DNA from: JBCBKU01 sp038521345
Lineage (GTDB): Bacteria > Pseudomonadota > Alphaproteobacteria > Rhodobacterales > Rhodobacteraceae
Direction of reading: 5' to 3'
Length of the DNA stretch: 64,000 bases
NCBI GenBank assembly: GCA_038521345.1
Contig: JBCBKU010000014.1
Location: forward strand, 20,842 to 84,841
Positions 16,978 through 24,689 of this stretch are shown here, piece by piece. The translations under genes were made by a program, and so were the position numbers. Within the stretch, counting starts at the first letter, position 1, and each line of letters starts with the position of its first letter. The notes beneath the pieces were generated by a model. The model did not search any database and was not told the DNA's origin. It saw nothing but the letters and a program-made list of their open reading frames with translations.

Positions 16978-18036
16978 TTAGTTCTTCCGGATGATCCGAA
17001 TGTTGGGCGTACCCTCGGGAGCGTTCCCGATCTCGAACAACTCCGTCCGACACCGGGTGGCGTCGGTTCCGATCTGCCGTGTGTACCACCCAAGAGGCGG
17101 ATCGAAGCGAATGCAGGTGCGCAACTCGCTACCGGATGGCAGCTCCACATGCCGGCGCGCCGTGAACTGGACCGTGTCCGGGCACCCGGCCTCGATCGTA
17201 TCGTCGACGACAGCGTATCCTTCCGGTACCGGCGAGCCCGAACAAAAGAACACGAAAAGGTCGGGTTCGGCCATCGTCGGATCATCATTTCCCGGCGGCT
17301 GCGGCGTGCCATTTGCTCCGCCCGGTCCGAAGGGTGACTCTCGCGGTGCCACGTCGCGCAGTATGATCAATTCATAAATCCCGCGCTCTTCACATTCCAC
17401 GTCGTCAAAGGCGCCGATTTCGTAGTCTTCGCCTTGCACGGGGCTGGGATCGGTGATGGCGAAGCGTCCGGAACTGTCACTTTGGCTGCCGGTCTCAATA
17501 CAGTCGCGGCTGCCACGGAACGCAACGAGGTCGCCCGAAGCGATTGGTTCGCCGAGCTGGCGCGGGGAGGGCGCCAGACGGTCAATATAGAATGCCGTGG
17601 CTTCCGGAGTGAAACCTTGCGCCCCGACGGCATCGAACTGCAGTTGAAGCGCACTTCCGTTCGGAAACTGTTCTCCGACACGGAGATAGCCGCGTTCCCA
17701 GTCACTGTTGGTCAGCGCCCTGCGCTTGAGGAACACCTGGTCACCTACCCGGAGTTCGCGGTCGAACGCGTAGACCATCTGCAGATGGATCTGGTCGCAT
17801 TCTGTGCGCCGTGCGACCGGCTGTCCGTTGTCGCCGACAACCAGATACCGGTTCCCGTACCGGCGGCTCTTGAGGCAAATGTCCATGCGGGGAAGAAGGT
17901 TGGTGAAGAAGGTCTCGTGCGCGTCGGCTCTGAACACCCGCTCAGGACCCTGAATCGGTGGTTCCTGCGTCGGTGCGGGCATACCGCCGCCAAGAACGAA
18001 TGCGATCGGGAGAACAATTGCTGAAAAAATAGACAT
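16978..18036 (-). CDS. Exported protein of unknown function
   Basis: A 352-residue protein with an N-terminal hydrophobic segment (FSAIVLPIAFVLGGG), probably a signal peptide, and no further membrane segment. It contains several Cys residues suited to periplasmic disulfides (CLKSR, TECDQ, RDCIE, DVECEE, FFCSG, AGCPD, RTCIR, RCRTE) and a Gly/Pro/Asn-rich linker around residues 240-260 separating two β-rich parts. I do not recognise the family. It is transcribed alone, divergently from mmcB. Confidence 0.75.
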   Translation of the reverse strand: MSIFSAIVLPIAFVLGGGMPAPTQEPPIQGPERVFRADAHETFFTNLLPRMDICLKSRRYGNRYLVVGDNGQPVARRTECDQIHLQMVYAFDRELRVGDQVFLKRRALTNSDWERGYLRVGEQFPNGSALQLQFDAVGAQGFTPEATAFYIDRLAPSPRQLGEPIASGDLVAFRGSRDCIETGSQSDSSGRFAITDPSPVQGEDYEIGAFDDVECEERGIYELIILRDVAPRESPFGPGGANGTPQPPGNDDPTMAEPDLFVFFCSGSPVPEGYAVVDDTIEAGCPDTVQFTARRHVELPSGSELRTCIRFDPPLGWYTRQIGTDATRCRTELFEIGNAPEGTPNIRIIRKN

Positions 18037-18095
18037 GAATCAAGGCCTTCAATGGTAAAGCTACGTCAAGTCAACCAACGAATGATGGCAGGAAT

Positions 18096-18131
18096 TTGAC
18101 AAGCGTCTTGCCAAATGTTCTCATATTGTTC
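18096..18131 (+). promoter_or_regulatory. mmcB promoter with LexA SOS box
   Basis: A consensus -35 (TTGACA, 18096-18101) is followed by GTTC-N7-GTTC at 18117-18131, the alphaproteobacterial LexA operator. The box covers the likely -10 (CATATT, 18122-18127) and ends 11 nt before the mmcB ATG, so LexA binding would block transcription. Confidence 0.75.
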
Positions 18132-18142
18132 ACGCTCGTGTC

Positions 18143-18604
18143 ATGTCTGACGACGTTACATCACCTCCGAGGCCCGGTCAGCTTCTGGCCCGCGGTGTTT
18201 GCCGCCATCTGTTGGGCCACGACTTTGTCACGGTCGAGGAACTAACGCCGGTATCGGGACGGCGCGTCGATGTCATGGCGCTTGGACCGAAGGGCGAGAT
18301 CTGGGTGGTCGAGTGTAAATCGTCGCGCGCAGACTTCATGGGCGACGCCAAGTGGCAGGACTACCTTGAATGGTGCGATCGATACTTCTGGGCCGTCGAC
18401 GCCGCCTTCGACACCGATCTTCTGCCGGACGACACCGGGCTGATCATCGCCGATGCCTATGACGCCGAGATTGTGCGGATGGGTCCCGAGGAAAAGCTGG
18501 CCCCGGCCCGCCGCAAGGCCGTCATTCAGAAATTTGCCCGACATGCCGCCCTGCGATGGCACGCGGCTCGGGATCCCGGCTTTAGCCCCCCTTGGGGCCT
18601 TTGA
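18143..18604 (+). CDS. mmcB: MmcB-family DNA repair protein
   Basis: A 153-residue protein of the MmcB family, named from SOS-regulated mitomycin C resistance in Caulobacter. The fold looks like a PD-(D/E)XK nuclease: the core reads GRRVDVMALGPKGEIWVVE followed by CKSSRADFMGDAKWQDYLEWCD, with the D...E-x-K catalytic triad in place (D in RVDVM, E and K in VECKS). An SOS box lies in its promoter, which supports DNA-damage induction. Its 3' end overlaps the convergent DUF6324 gene by 23 bp. Confidence 0.93.
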   Translation: MSDDVTSPPRPGQLLARGVCRHLLGHDFVTVEELTPVSGRRVDVMALGPKGEIWVVECKSSRADFMGDAKWQDYLEWCDRYFWAVDAAFDTDLLPDDTGLIIADAYDAEIVRMGPEEKLAPARRKAVIQKFARHAALRWHAARDPGFSPPWGL

Positions 18605-18782
18605 CCGATCGCGCACGCGCCGCGGCAGCCCGCAGCTCTTCGGCGATTTCGTCGGCTTCGTCCGGGTCGAAATCCATCGGGATCTCGACTCCGCCGCCTT
18701 CAACGAAAAGCCGCACCATCCCCTGATCGGTGGGCCCGATCTGAAGGTTCGCTTCGATATCGCGTTCGTTGTTGATGCCCAT
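18582..18782 (-). CDS. DUF6324-family small protein
   Basis: A 66-residue acidic protein starting MGINNERDIEANLQIGPTD and carrying VEIPMDFDPDEADEIAEEL. I match it from memory to the short conserved Rhodobacterales family DUF6324, of unknown function. It is predicted as one small β-sheet plus a C-terminal helix with a basic end. It overlaps the 3' end of mmcB on the opposite strand by 23 bp, and its upstream region is shared with the divergent MarR-GNAT gene. Confidence 0.8.
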   Translation of the reverse strand: MGINNERDIEANLQIGPTDQGMVRLFVEGGGVEIPMDFDPDEADEIAEELRAAAARARSVKGPKGG

Positions 18783-18886
18783 CTGGTCGCCCTGACTTGC
18801 CGTGCGGCATGTATCGCACCTCCGATGTGGACGGCAAGCGGCTCAAACAAGCTTGACGCAGGCAAGTAATTTGGAAGACTGCACAG

Positions 18887-19795
18887 ATGGACAGCATCGA
18901 CCGCATACGCGCATTCAACCGCAGCTACTTGCGCAAGATGGGGCTCTTGTCGCGCAATTATCTCGGGACCGAAATGACCGTGACCGAGGCGCGCGTTCTT
19001 TTCGAACTTGCTCACGATGATGAACTGGCGGCCCGCGCCATTGCTCATCGCCTTGATCTTGACGAAGGGTATCTGAGCCGCGTCCTGTCAAGGTTCGAAG
19101 CCAAGGGTTGGATTTTGCGACGGCTGGATCCTGAAGATGGTCGGGCCCGTGTTCTGAGTTTGACCGATGCCGGACGCGCCGCGTTTGCACCGCTTGAGGC
19201 GGCCTCGCGCGCCGACATCGCCGAGCGACTGGAAGGGCGTCCGGCCGCGGCCATTGAACGTGCGACCGAGGCCATGGATCAGATCGATGCCGCCCTCGAT
19301 CCGGCCGCGTCAGGTGAATTGATACTGCGCGATCTGTGTGTCGGCGACATGGGGTGGCTGATCCAGCAGCACGCCGAGCTATACGCGCGCGACGAGGGCT
19401 TCGACGACAGTTTTGAGCCGTTGGTGGCCGAAATCCTCGCCGCCTATGCCCGGACTCGCGACCGACAGACCGAACGCGCCTTCATTGCGTGCCGCGGCAA
19501 GGTCCGCCTGGGGTCGATCTTCTGTGTCCAGTCCGGTGAAGCCGGGGTGGCCAAGCTGCGCCTTTTCCTGCTTGTTCCCGAAGCGCGCGGACTGGGCCTT
19601 GGTCGCCGCCTGCTTCAGGCTTGCCTCGGTTTTGCGCGCGAAGCCGGCTACGTGCGGATGCGGCTCTGGACTCATGAAAGCCACGAGGCGGCCTGCGCGC
19701 TCTACGCCAAGCATGGCTTTGTGCTCACGCGGTCGGAACCCGTACACTCATTCGGTGTCGATCTGGTAGAGCAGACTTGGGAGATCGTGCTCTGA
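18887..19795 (+). CDS. MarR-type regulator fused to GNAT acetyltransferase
   Basis: A 302-residue fusion. Residues about 1-140 form a winged helix of the MarR type (FELAHDDELAARAIAHRLDL, then LSRVLSRFEAKGWILRRLDPEDGRARVLSLT, the wing). Residues about 145-302 are a GNAT acetyltransferase with the acetyl-CoA loop RGLGLGRRLLQACLGFAREAG and the C-terminal AACALYAKHGFV. MarR-GNAT fusions are widespread; target and ligand are unknown. Its stop lies only 4 bp from that of the convergent gene. Confidence 0.92.
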   Translation: MDSIDRIRAFNRSYLRKMGLLSRNYLGTEMTVTEARVLFELAHDDELAARAIAHRLDLDEGYLSRVLSRFEAKGWILRRLDPEDGRARVLSLTDAGRAAFAPLEAASRADIAERLEGRPAAAIERATEAMDQIDAALDPAASGELILRDLCVGDMGWLIQQHAELYARDEGFDDSFEPLVAEILAAYARTRDRQTERAFIACRGKVRLGSIFCVQSGEAGVAKLRLFLLVPEARGLGLGRRLLQACLGFAREAGYVRMRLWTHESHEAACALYAKHGFVLTRSEPVHSFGVDLVEQTWEIVL

Positions 19796-19799
19796 GTGC

Positions 19800-20573
19800 T
19801 CACTGCATGAGGTACCGGATCGCGACGTCACGATCACGTCCGCCGAGGCGCATGGTTGCGACACTGAACATTTTGCTGAACGTGCAGGCGTAGCGGTCCC
19901 CGCCGGTTGGTGCTGCCCAGGCCCGATAAAGCGCATCGGCATTCGGTTGCTGACCGATCATTGTGTCAATGGCTGGCAAAAGCAGTTCTTCGGCCCGCCG
20001 AATTTCGGACCGGGACAACGCCACCGGAGCCGCGCCTTGAACCAGGCCAAGCCGCATCGCCTGACGCTCGGCCCGGTGATAGTTTGACAAGGCATCTGGT
20101 GAAATGCGGACCAGATAGGCGTCAAGCAATGACTGTGCGCGTTCCGGAGAGGCCTGACCGTTTATCAGCCGATTGCATTCGCGTTGAGGCAATGACCGGA
20201 TGAAGCCGCTGTCGACTGAAAAAATGTGATAGCGTTCGGCCGATGTGAGCCGACTTACACCGACACCATAAGACTGCCACAGGATCGTGTCCATTTGGGC
20301 CATCATTTGCGGCGTCACCTCGTAGCCGCTCTGGCGTAGGCTTCCCGAAATGTGCCGCGTGAGACCGTTGATGACCACCGGATCTGTGAACAGTTCTCGT
20401 GTGTGTTCGACCATGATGTCGAAGCGCGCTCCGGTATATCCACGCTCCCGCAGGTCCTGGCGGAAAGCCGGATCCAGATGCATTGAAGCGAAGAGATCCG
20501 AAGCCGAGACCGTGGTCTGCGCAAAAGCGGGTTGTCCCAACAAGCATCCGACAAGAAGAGCAATTCGAAGCAT
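19800..20573 (-). CDS. Periplasmic protein of unknown function
   Basis: A 257-residue protein with a clean signal peptide (MLRIALLVGCLLGQPAFAQ, cleaved after AQ) and a largely α-helical body. GGAGG lies directly upstream of the ATG at 20573; an in-frame ATG at 20642 would place the signal peptide 23 residues inside, so it was rejected. The body resembles DUF2059-like periplasmic proteins only in helical character and is not assignable. Two Cys (QRECNR, RYACTF) could form a disulfide. The region up to tRNA-His (20574-20777) holds no gene but has an 8-bp hairpin at 20695-20721. Confidence 0.72.
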   Translation of the reverse strand: MLRIALLVGCLLGQPAFAQTTVSASDLFASMHLDPAFRQDLRERGYTGARFDIMVEHTRELFTDPVVINGLTRHISGSLRQSGYEVTPQMMAQMDTILWQSYGVGVSRLTSAERYHIFSVDSGFIRSLPQRECNRLINGQASPERAQSLLDAYLVRISPDALSNYHRAERQAMRLGLVQGAAPVALSRSEIRRAEELLLPAIDTMIGQQPNADALYRAWAAPTGGDRYACTFSKMFSVATMRLGGRDRDVAIRYLMQ

Positions 20574-20738
20574 AGTGGTCCTCCGGGCGACAATCGTTTG
20601 AAGTAATGTCTCTTTGGTGGATCTCTCTTGAATGTCGATCAACGATTATGAGCCGATTACCGCAATGGTCGTCCGCGAATGCCCAATTCACAGGCCAATC
20701 TCTGCAAAACGCGGGGATTGGTCCGGCGTCCAGAACGC

Positions 20739-20767
20739 TTGCAATCAAGGGCCGGGGCGTCTATCCC
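20739..20767 (+). promoter_or_regulatory. Candidate tRNA-His promoter
   Basis: TTGCAA (20739-20744) and TATCCC (20762-20767) are separated by exactly 17 nt, and the -10 ends 10 nt before the mature tRNA 5' end. The match to consensus is moderate, but the spacing and position fit. Confidence 0.4.
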
Positions 20768-20777
20768 CCACCCCCGT

Positions 20778-20854
20778 GCCGCCTTAGCTCAGTAGGTTAG
20801 AGCGCTTGATTGTGGATCAAGAGGTCCCCCGTTCGAGCCGGGGAGGCGGTACCA
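20778..20854 (+). tRNA. tRNA-His (GTG anticodon), CCA encoded
   Basis: A full cloverleaf is readable: acceptor GCCGCCT/AGGCGGT (first pair G-U), D arm TAGCTCAGTAGGTTAGAGC, anticodon arm with loop around GTG, and T arm CCCCG-TTCGAGC-CGGGG, then A73 and encoded CCA. The base before position 1 is T and the discriminator is A. The tRNA therefore lacks the near-universal G(-1):C73 identity pair, as in other Alphaproteobacteria. Confidence 0.96.
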
Positions 20855-20970
20855 CTCTTTCGTCCCAGATTGCGCCCTGTGCCCGCCCATGACGCGCGCG
20901 CCACGCGCGCTATAGTTCGGACATCCGCGCAGCACGTCTGCCACGACCCAAACGACGAGGCAAAGATCCG

Positions 20971-21045
20971 ATGGTCCCGGCCTTCATCTCTTCTTCCGAT
21001 CGGTATCATCCGGGCCTTGCTTTCCATGGGGTCAGGCGACGGTGA
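20971..21045 (+). CDS. Possible 24-codon leader ORF
   Basis: ATG at 20971, GAGG 10 nt upstream, 24 codons ending in TGA at 21043-21045. Its stop overlaps the GTG start of the next gene (GTGA), the same coupling used between genes throughout this window. It may be a translational coupler or leader peptide; the sequence (MVPAFISSSDRYHPGLAFHG then RR) has no known motif. It is upstream of a gene with no good ribosome-binding site of its own. Confidence 0.35.
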   Translation: MVPAFISSSDRYHPGLAFHGVRRR

Positions 21046-21743
21046 CTGTTTTCGTTCTGACCCCAGATACGGTCTGGAACCGCGGTACCCTCAACTTTCG
21101 GACAGTCCCGCGCAAGTTGCTTGGCCGGATCTCGGTTGTGCCGCGCCGGGGCGCTACGCCGGGTCTCTGGGTACGCCTGATGGTCGAGAACCAGTTCCTT
21201 CGCTACGGCGTCGCCTTGTCACCGTTTCTGCTGGTCATGGCGATCTGGCCCGAGATGGCGTTGCCCGTGTCTTCGGCCCCCATCCTGATGTTGCTCTTTA
21301 TAGGCATCGTTGAATTGCACGTGCTGCGCATCCCCAAGGCACGACGCAAGGCCCGCTTTGCGGAGGACGATGCCTTGCGTGCGCTCGACACATTGGCGTT
21401 TCGTGCCCGCAATATCCTCGCGGATATCGCCGCACGCCGGGGCGAAGCTGGCGGAGAGATTCTTCTTGTGGTGGATCAGTCGGACTTGGCACGGGTGCCC
21501 CCGTTGACCTTTGTCTCGGTACAGCGCAACGACCGCGCGCCACATATCCTGTCGCTTGATGCGTCCGAACGCACCCTTATCCGGAACAAATTGTTCGATC
21601 CCGCGTTCACCGAGCGGGACCTGCATGCCGCGAATTTGCGCGAGGACGTCTATCTGCGCAGCGTGGCCTTCGACACGCGAGGGGTGACGGCGCATGCCCG
21701 CCTGTCGGCCATTCTCGACAAGCCGCACGAGGCTGCCATATGA
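21042..21743 (+). CDS. Membrane protein, first gene of the MoxR/VWA trio
   Basis: A 233-residue protein with two adjacent hydrophobic segments (about residues 55-90: YGVALSPFLLVMAIWPEMAL and ILMLLFIGIVELHVL) flanked by soluble parts. The C-terminal half (EILLVVDQSDLARVPPLTFV, LFDPAFTERDLHAANL) is unassigned. Start: GTG at 21042, probably coupled to a short upstream ORF; no in-frame ATG is available. It overlaps the MoxR-like gene by 4 bp (ATGA), so the three gene products are likely to act together. Confidence 0.72.
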   Translation: MTVFVLTPDTVWNRGTLNFRTVPRKLLGRISVVPRRGATPGLWVRLMVENQFLRYGVALSPFLLVMAIWPEMALPVSSAPILMLLFIGIVELHVLRIPKARRKARFAEDDALRALDTLAFRARNILADIAARRGEAGGEILLVVDQSDLARVPPLTFVSVQRNDRAPHILSLDASERTLIRNKLFDPAFTERDLHAANLREDVYLRSVAFDTRGVTAHARLSAILDKPHEAAI

Positions 21744-22843
21744 GCGTGAACGCAACGACAGTTTCGGCCGGGGATGCGCTTGATACGCTGACCGCGGGCT
21801 GGGAAGCGCAAAAGACGGGCACGCTCATCGTATCCTGGATGCTTCACGGTCGTCCGGGTGTCGGCAAGACCGAAGTCGTGCGGATGTTGGCCGAGCAGAT
21901 CGGAGCCCGCCTTTTTGACATCCGGCTGACGACAATCGAACCGCAGGATCTCCGGGGGCTTCCCTATTACGATCACGAGACCAAGCGCACTGTTTGGTAC
22001 AGGCCCGAGGATCTTCCCGACGACCCATCAACACCGTCGGTCCTGTTCCTTGACGAGCTTACGGCGGCGTCGCCGTATCTGCAGCCCACCGTCTATGGCC
22101 TTCTGCAGGAACGCCGCGTGGGCCGGCACGCACTGCCGGATTCGGTCTTCATCGTGGCGGCGGGAAACAGCGTGGATGACGGCGCCATCGCCTATGATAT
22201 GGGGACGGCCCTGTCCGACCGCCTTATCCATATCGAGGTTCAGGCGAACGCGCAGGATTGGCTAGAACGCTATGCGGTCGATCGGGGGATCCATCCGGCG
22301 GTCACCGCATTTCTTAGGTCCCGCCCGGATCTTCTGGACACGACCGAAGAGAGCCTGCGCAAGGGTCATCTGATTGCCTGCACCCCGCGCTCTTGGGAAC
22401 GGGTCAGCCAGGTGATGCATGCCGTGCGCGACCGCAAGCTGCGCGAGACGATGATCGCGGGTACGCTAGGATCGGCGCCGGCGGCAGATTTCGCCCAGGT
22501 CGCCGACGAGATCGACTCCCTCGTGGCCGTTGACGAGTTGATCGACACTCCACGAGCTCGGCGGGGTGATCTTTATCCAAGCAGTCTGAACGGGATCGTG
22601 GGTCTGATCTACGCCTTGATCGCGCGGGCGGACGACCAGACCTTGCCGACCGTAATCGAACTCGTGGCCGACATCCGCGGGCTTGGCGGGGCAGGGCGGT
22701 CGGCGCTGCCCTTGTCCGAGCTGACTGCGTTTGGGTTCGAACTCTTGATCCGAAAGGCCTTGGCCAATGGATGGGAAGAGGCGTTTCGCGGGTCGGATGC
22801 TTATGCCGATTATGCCCGCGCACGTGAGGGGGACGCGGTCTGA
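21740..22843 (+). CDS. MoxR-like AAA+ ATPase
   Basis: A 367-residue AAA+ protein of the MoxR/RavA clade. Walker A is GRPGVGKTE (about residue 38), Walker B is VLFLDEL (about 97), and the sensor-1 region is FIVAAGN with an arginine-finger stretch at ALSDRLIHIEV. Such ATPases usually pair with a VWA protein, acting as a chaperone that remodels or inserts cofactors into a client. Here the VWA-like gene follows with overlapping stop/start, and a membrane protein precedes it. The client is unknown. Confidence 0.9.
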   Translation: MSVNATTVSAGDALDTLTAGWEAQKTGTLIVSWMLHGRPGVGKTEVVRMLAEQIGARLFDIRLTTIEPQDLRGLPYYDHETKRTVWYRPEDLPDDPSTPSVLFLDELTAASPYLQPTVYGLLQERRVGRHALPDSVFIVAAGNSVDDGAIAYDMGTALSDRLIHIEVQANAQDWLERYAVDRGIHPAVTAFLRSRPDLLDTTEESLRKGHLIACTPRSWERVSQVMHAVRDRKLRETMIAGTLGSAPAADFAQVADEIDSLVAVDELIDTPRARRGDLYPSSLNGIVGLIYALIARADDQTLPTVIELVADIRGLGGAGRSALPLSELTAFGFELLIRKALANGWEEAFRGSDAYADYARAREGDAV

Positions 22844-24066
22844 CCAGCCACACACATAGTCGCCGGGCACGCAGGGCGCTGGCGCACTTGCCCGGCATCG
22901 ATCCGGGTATCGCCGCACTCGCCTTGTGGTGCGACCATCGTGACGGGGAGGGGCGCACCCGGACCGAAGGCGACCGCATCGTTTATGGGCAAGAGTTCCA
23001 AACTCTGCCGCTGTCCGAGCAGACGGGGCTACTCGCGCATCATGTTCTGCATGTTGCGCTTCGCCACAGTGCCCGCGCCGCGACCATGGCCGAGCGATTG
23101 GGTCCACGCTTTGACCGGCGGCTCTACAACCTCGTTAGCGATGCGGTGGTGAACGAGGTGTTGCTGCAAGGCGGGCATGCGTTGCCCCGTCCGGCTGTGC
23201 GCGCGGTCGAATTGCTGGCGTCAGTCTCCGGCCCCACGCCGGCGCCGGAAGCCGTTTTGGCCGAGTGGGACACGGACCGCCTCTACCTTGCCCTTTCGGG
23301 GACGTCCGGCGGTCGCAAGGACGCCAGCCAAAGTGCCGGCGACTATGCGCAGGAACGTCGCTTTCTCGAGGATCTCGAGGACGGGACTGGCGGAGCCGAG
23401 GATGCCACGCCGGAGGTATGGGAGCGTCGGGTCGAGGCAGCGGCCGAGATCGGGCGCGCGGCCGGTCTCGGAATCGGGCCGGTTCTGGCGCGCTTTGCGG
23501 ATTTGCCCGAGCCGCGTGTGCCTTGGGAACAGCAGTTGCGGCGCCTTATGGCCAAGGCGGTGTCCGAGATCCCCCTGCAAAGCCACAAACGCCCGGCGAA
23601 CCGATGGATCGCACGGGAAGCCGAGGCGATGTCCAAGGGCGGCCCAGCCCCGGTTTTTGAGCCCGGTCGCGCGCGCACGCGGCGGCGCGCGCGCATCGTC
23701 GTAGGTGTTGATACCTCAAGTTCGGTCAGCGATCTTCAGCTCTCTCTCTTGCTGGCAGAGGCACGGTCTTTGGCGCGGCGCACTGGCGCCGAGGCGCATC
23801 TTCTGGCCTTCGATACCGAGGTGCATGACCGACGACGCCTCGACACAGGGCCCATGCCCGACAACGCGCGGTTTCGGCGCGGAGGCGGGACATCGTTTCT
23901 CGGCCTCATCGAGGAAGCGGTGCGGCTTGATCCGTCGGTACTGGTGGTCTTGACCGATCTCGACGGGCCCATGGGCCCGGCGCCGAGCTTTCCTGTCATT
24001 TGGGCCGTGCCCGGTTCGGGTGCGCCGGAACCTGAATTCGGGAAGCGACTTCGCATCGACGCCTAA
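22840..24066 (+). CDS. VWA-like protein with degenerate DUF2201 metallopeptidase domain
   Basis: Partner of the MoxR-like ATPase. The N-terminal domain matches the DUF2201 putative metallopeptidase (LLAHHVLHVALRH, then NLVSDAVVNEVLLQGGH), but the expected HExxH reads HHVLH, so the catalytic Glu is missing. The C-terminal VWA-like domain begins IVVGVDTSSSVSD, an intact D-x-S-x-S metal-ion site, and ends with VLVVLTDLDGPMG. I place the start at CTG 22840 (CTGA overlap with the ATPase gene, giving SRRARRALAHLPG before the conserved IDPGIAALALW); a TTG at 22888 is the alternative and would truncate it. Confidence 0.82.
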   Translation: MTSHTHSRRARRALAHLPGIDPGIAALALWCDHRDGEGRTRTEGDRIVYGQEFQTLPLSEQTGLLAHHVLHVALRHSARAATMAERLGPRFDRRLYNLVSDAVVNEVLLQGGHALPRPAVRAVELLASVSGPTPAPEAVLAEWDTDRLYLALSGTSGGRKDASQSAGDYAQERRFLEDLEDGTGGAEDATPEVWERRVEAAAEIGRAAGLGIGPVLARFADLPEPRVPWEQQLRRLMAKAVSEIPLQSHKRPANRWIAREAEAMSKGGPAPVFEPGRARTRRRARIVVGVDTSSSVSDLQLSLLLAEARSLARRTGAEAHLLAFDTEVHDRRRLDTGPMPDNARFRRGGGTSFLGLIEEAVRLDPSVLVVLTDLDGPMGPAPSFPVIWAVPGSGAPEPEFGKRLRIDA

Positions 24067-24075
24067 CCGGCCTTG

Positions 24076-24387
24076 CTACGCTCGACTGCTGGCGAGGAGG
24101 TACAGGAATAGCCCGGCGAAAACCGCGATCAGCGCACCGGCGCAGATCAGCGGAATGCGACTGAGCCGGCCAGACCACGATCGACCGTCAAGAGGTCTGC
24201 CAAGCCCCCAGATCACAACGCCAAGCAGAGCCGCAGCTGCGTGCATCTGAAGAAAGAGCTGGATCCGGTTGAGGCCCCGCACGAACCCGTCACCGGTCGG
24301 TTCGGCAAGATATGCCGCTGCGAAGGCGCTCCAGAATGTCAGGATCCAGATGCAGAACAACACCCGGACCAAGCCTGCCCGCGTCAT
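24076..24387 (-). CDS. Small membrane protein
   Basis: A 103-residue protein with three hydrophobic segments (about residues 8-28, 45-63 and 79-99) and a DRIQLFLQMH-like loop (LNRIQLFLQMHAAAALLG). It overlaps the preceding DUF6476-type gene by 4 bp (ATGA), so the two are co-translated. No family with known function is recognised. It ends 9 bp from the stop of the convergent VWA gene. Confidence 0.75.
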   Translation of the reverse strand: MTRAGLVRVLFCIWILTFWSAFAAAYLAEPTGDGFVRGLNRIQLFLQMHAAAALLGVVIWGLGRPLDGRSWSGRLSRIPLICAGALIAVFAGLFLYLLASSRA

Positions 24388-24689
24388 TCCGTTTCGATTT
24401 CGACGCGCTGACGTAAGGTGCCGTCATCGGCATCGTAGATCAGGATCTCGTTTTTGTCCGTGACCACGGCCACCCACCCGCGGCCCATAGTCCAGGCTTC
24501 GGCCACGCTATCCTCGGGCAGCGCGATCCGTTCGGGAACCTCGATCGATCGCCAGGCACTCAGCCGGATGACAAGCAGCGTGGTGACCGCTAGAACGCCG
24601 GCGATCATCGTGACGGTCAGCACCGTCACAAGTCGGCGCAGATAAGTCACCATGCGCGCGTCGTTCTCGGAAAGCGGAGCCTCGTCCAT
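24384..24689 (-). CDS. DUF6476-like membrane-anchored protein
   Basis: A 101-residue protein with one transmembrane helix (VLTVTMIAGVLAVTTLLVIRL, about residues 23-43) and a periplasmic β-rich tail (WVAVVTDKNEILIYDADDGTLRQ). I match it from memory to DUF6476 of Rhodobacterales. The start MDEAP at 24689 is taken from family resemblance; no clear ribosome-binding site is visible. Its start codon overlaps the divergent rluD start (CATG at 24687-24690). Confidence 0.72.
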   Translation of the reverse strand: MDEAPLSENDARMVTYLRRLVTVLTVTMIAGVLAVTTLLVIRLSAWRSIEVPERIALPEDSVAEAWTMGRGWVAVVTDKNEILIYDADDGTLRQRVEIETE

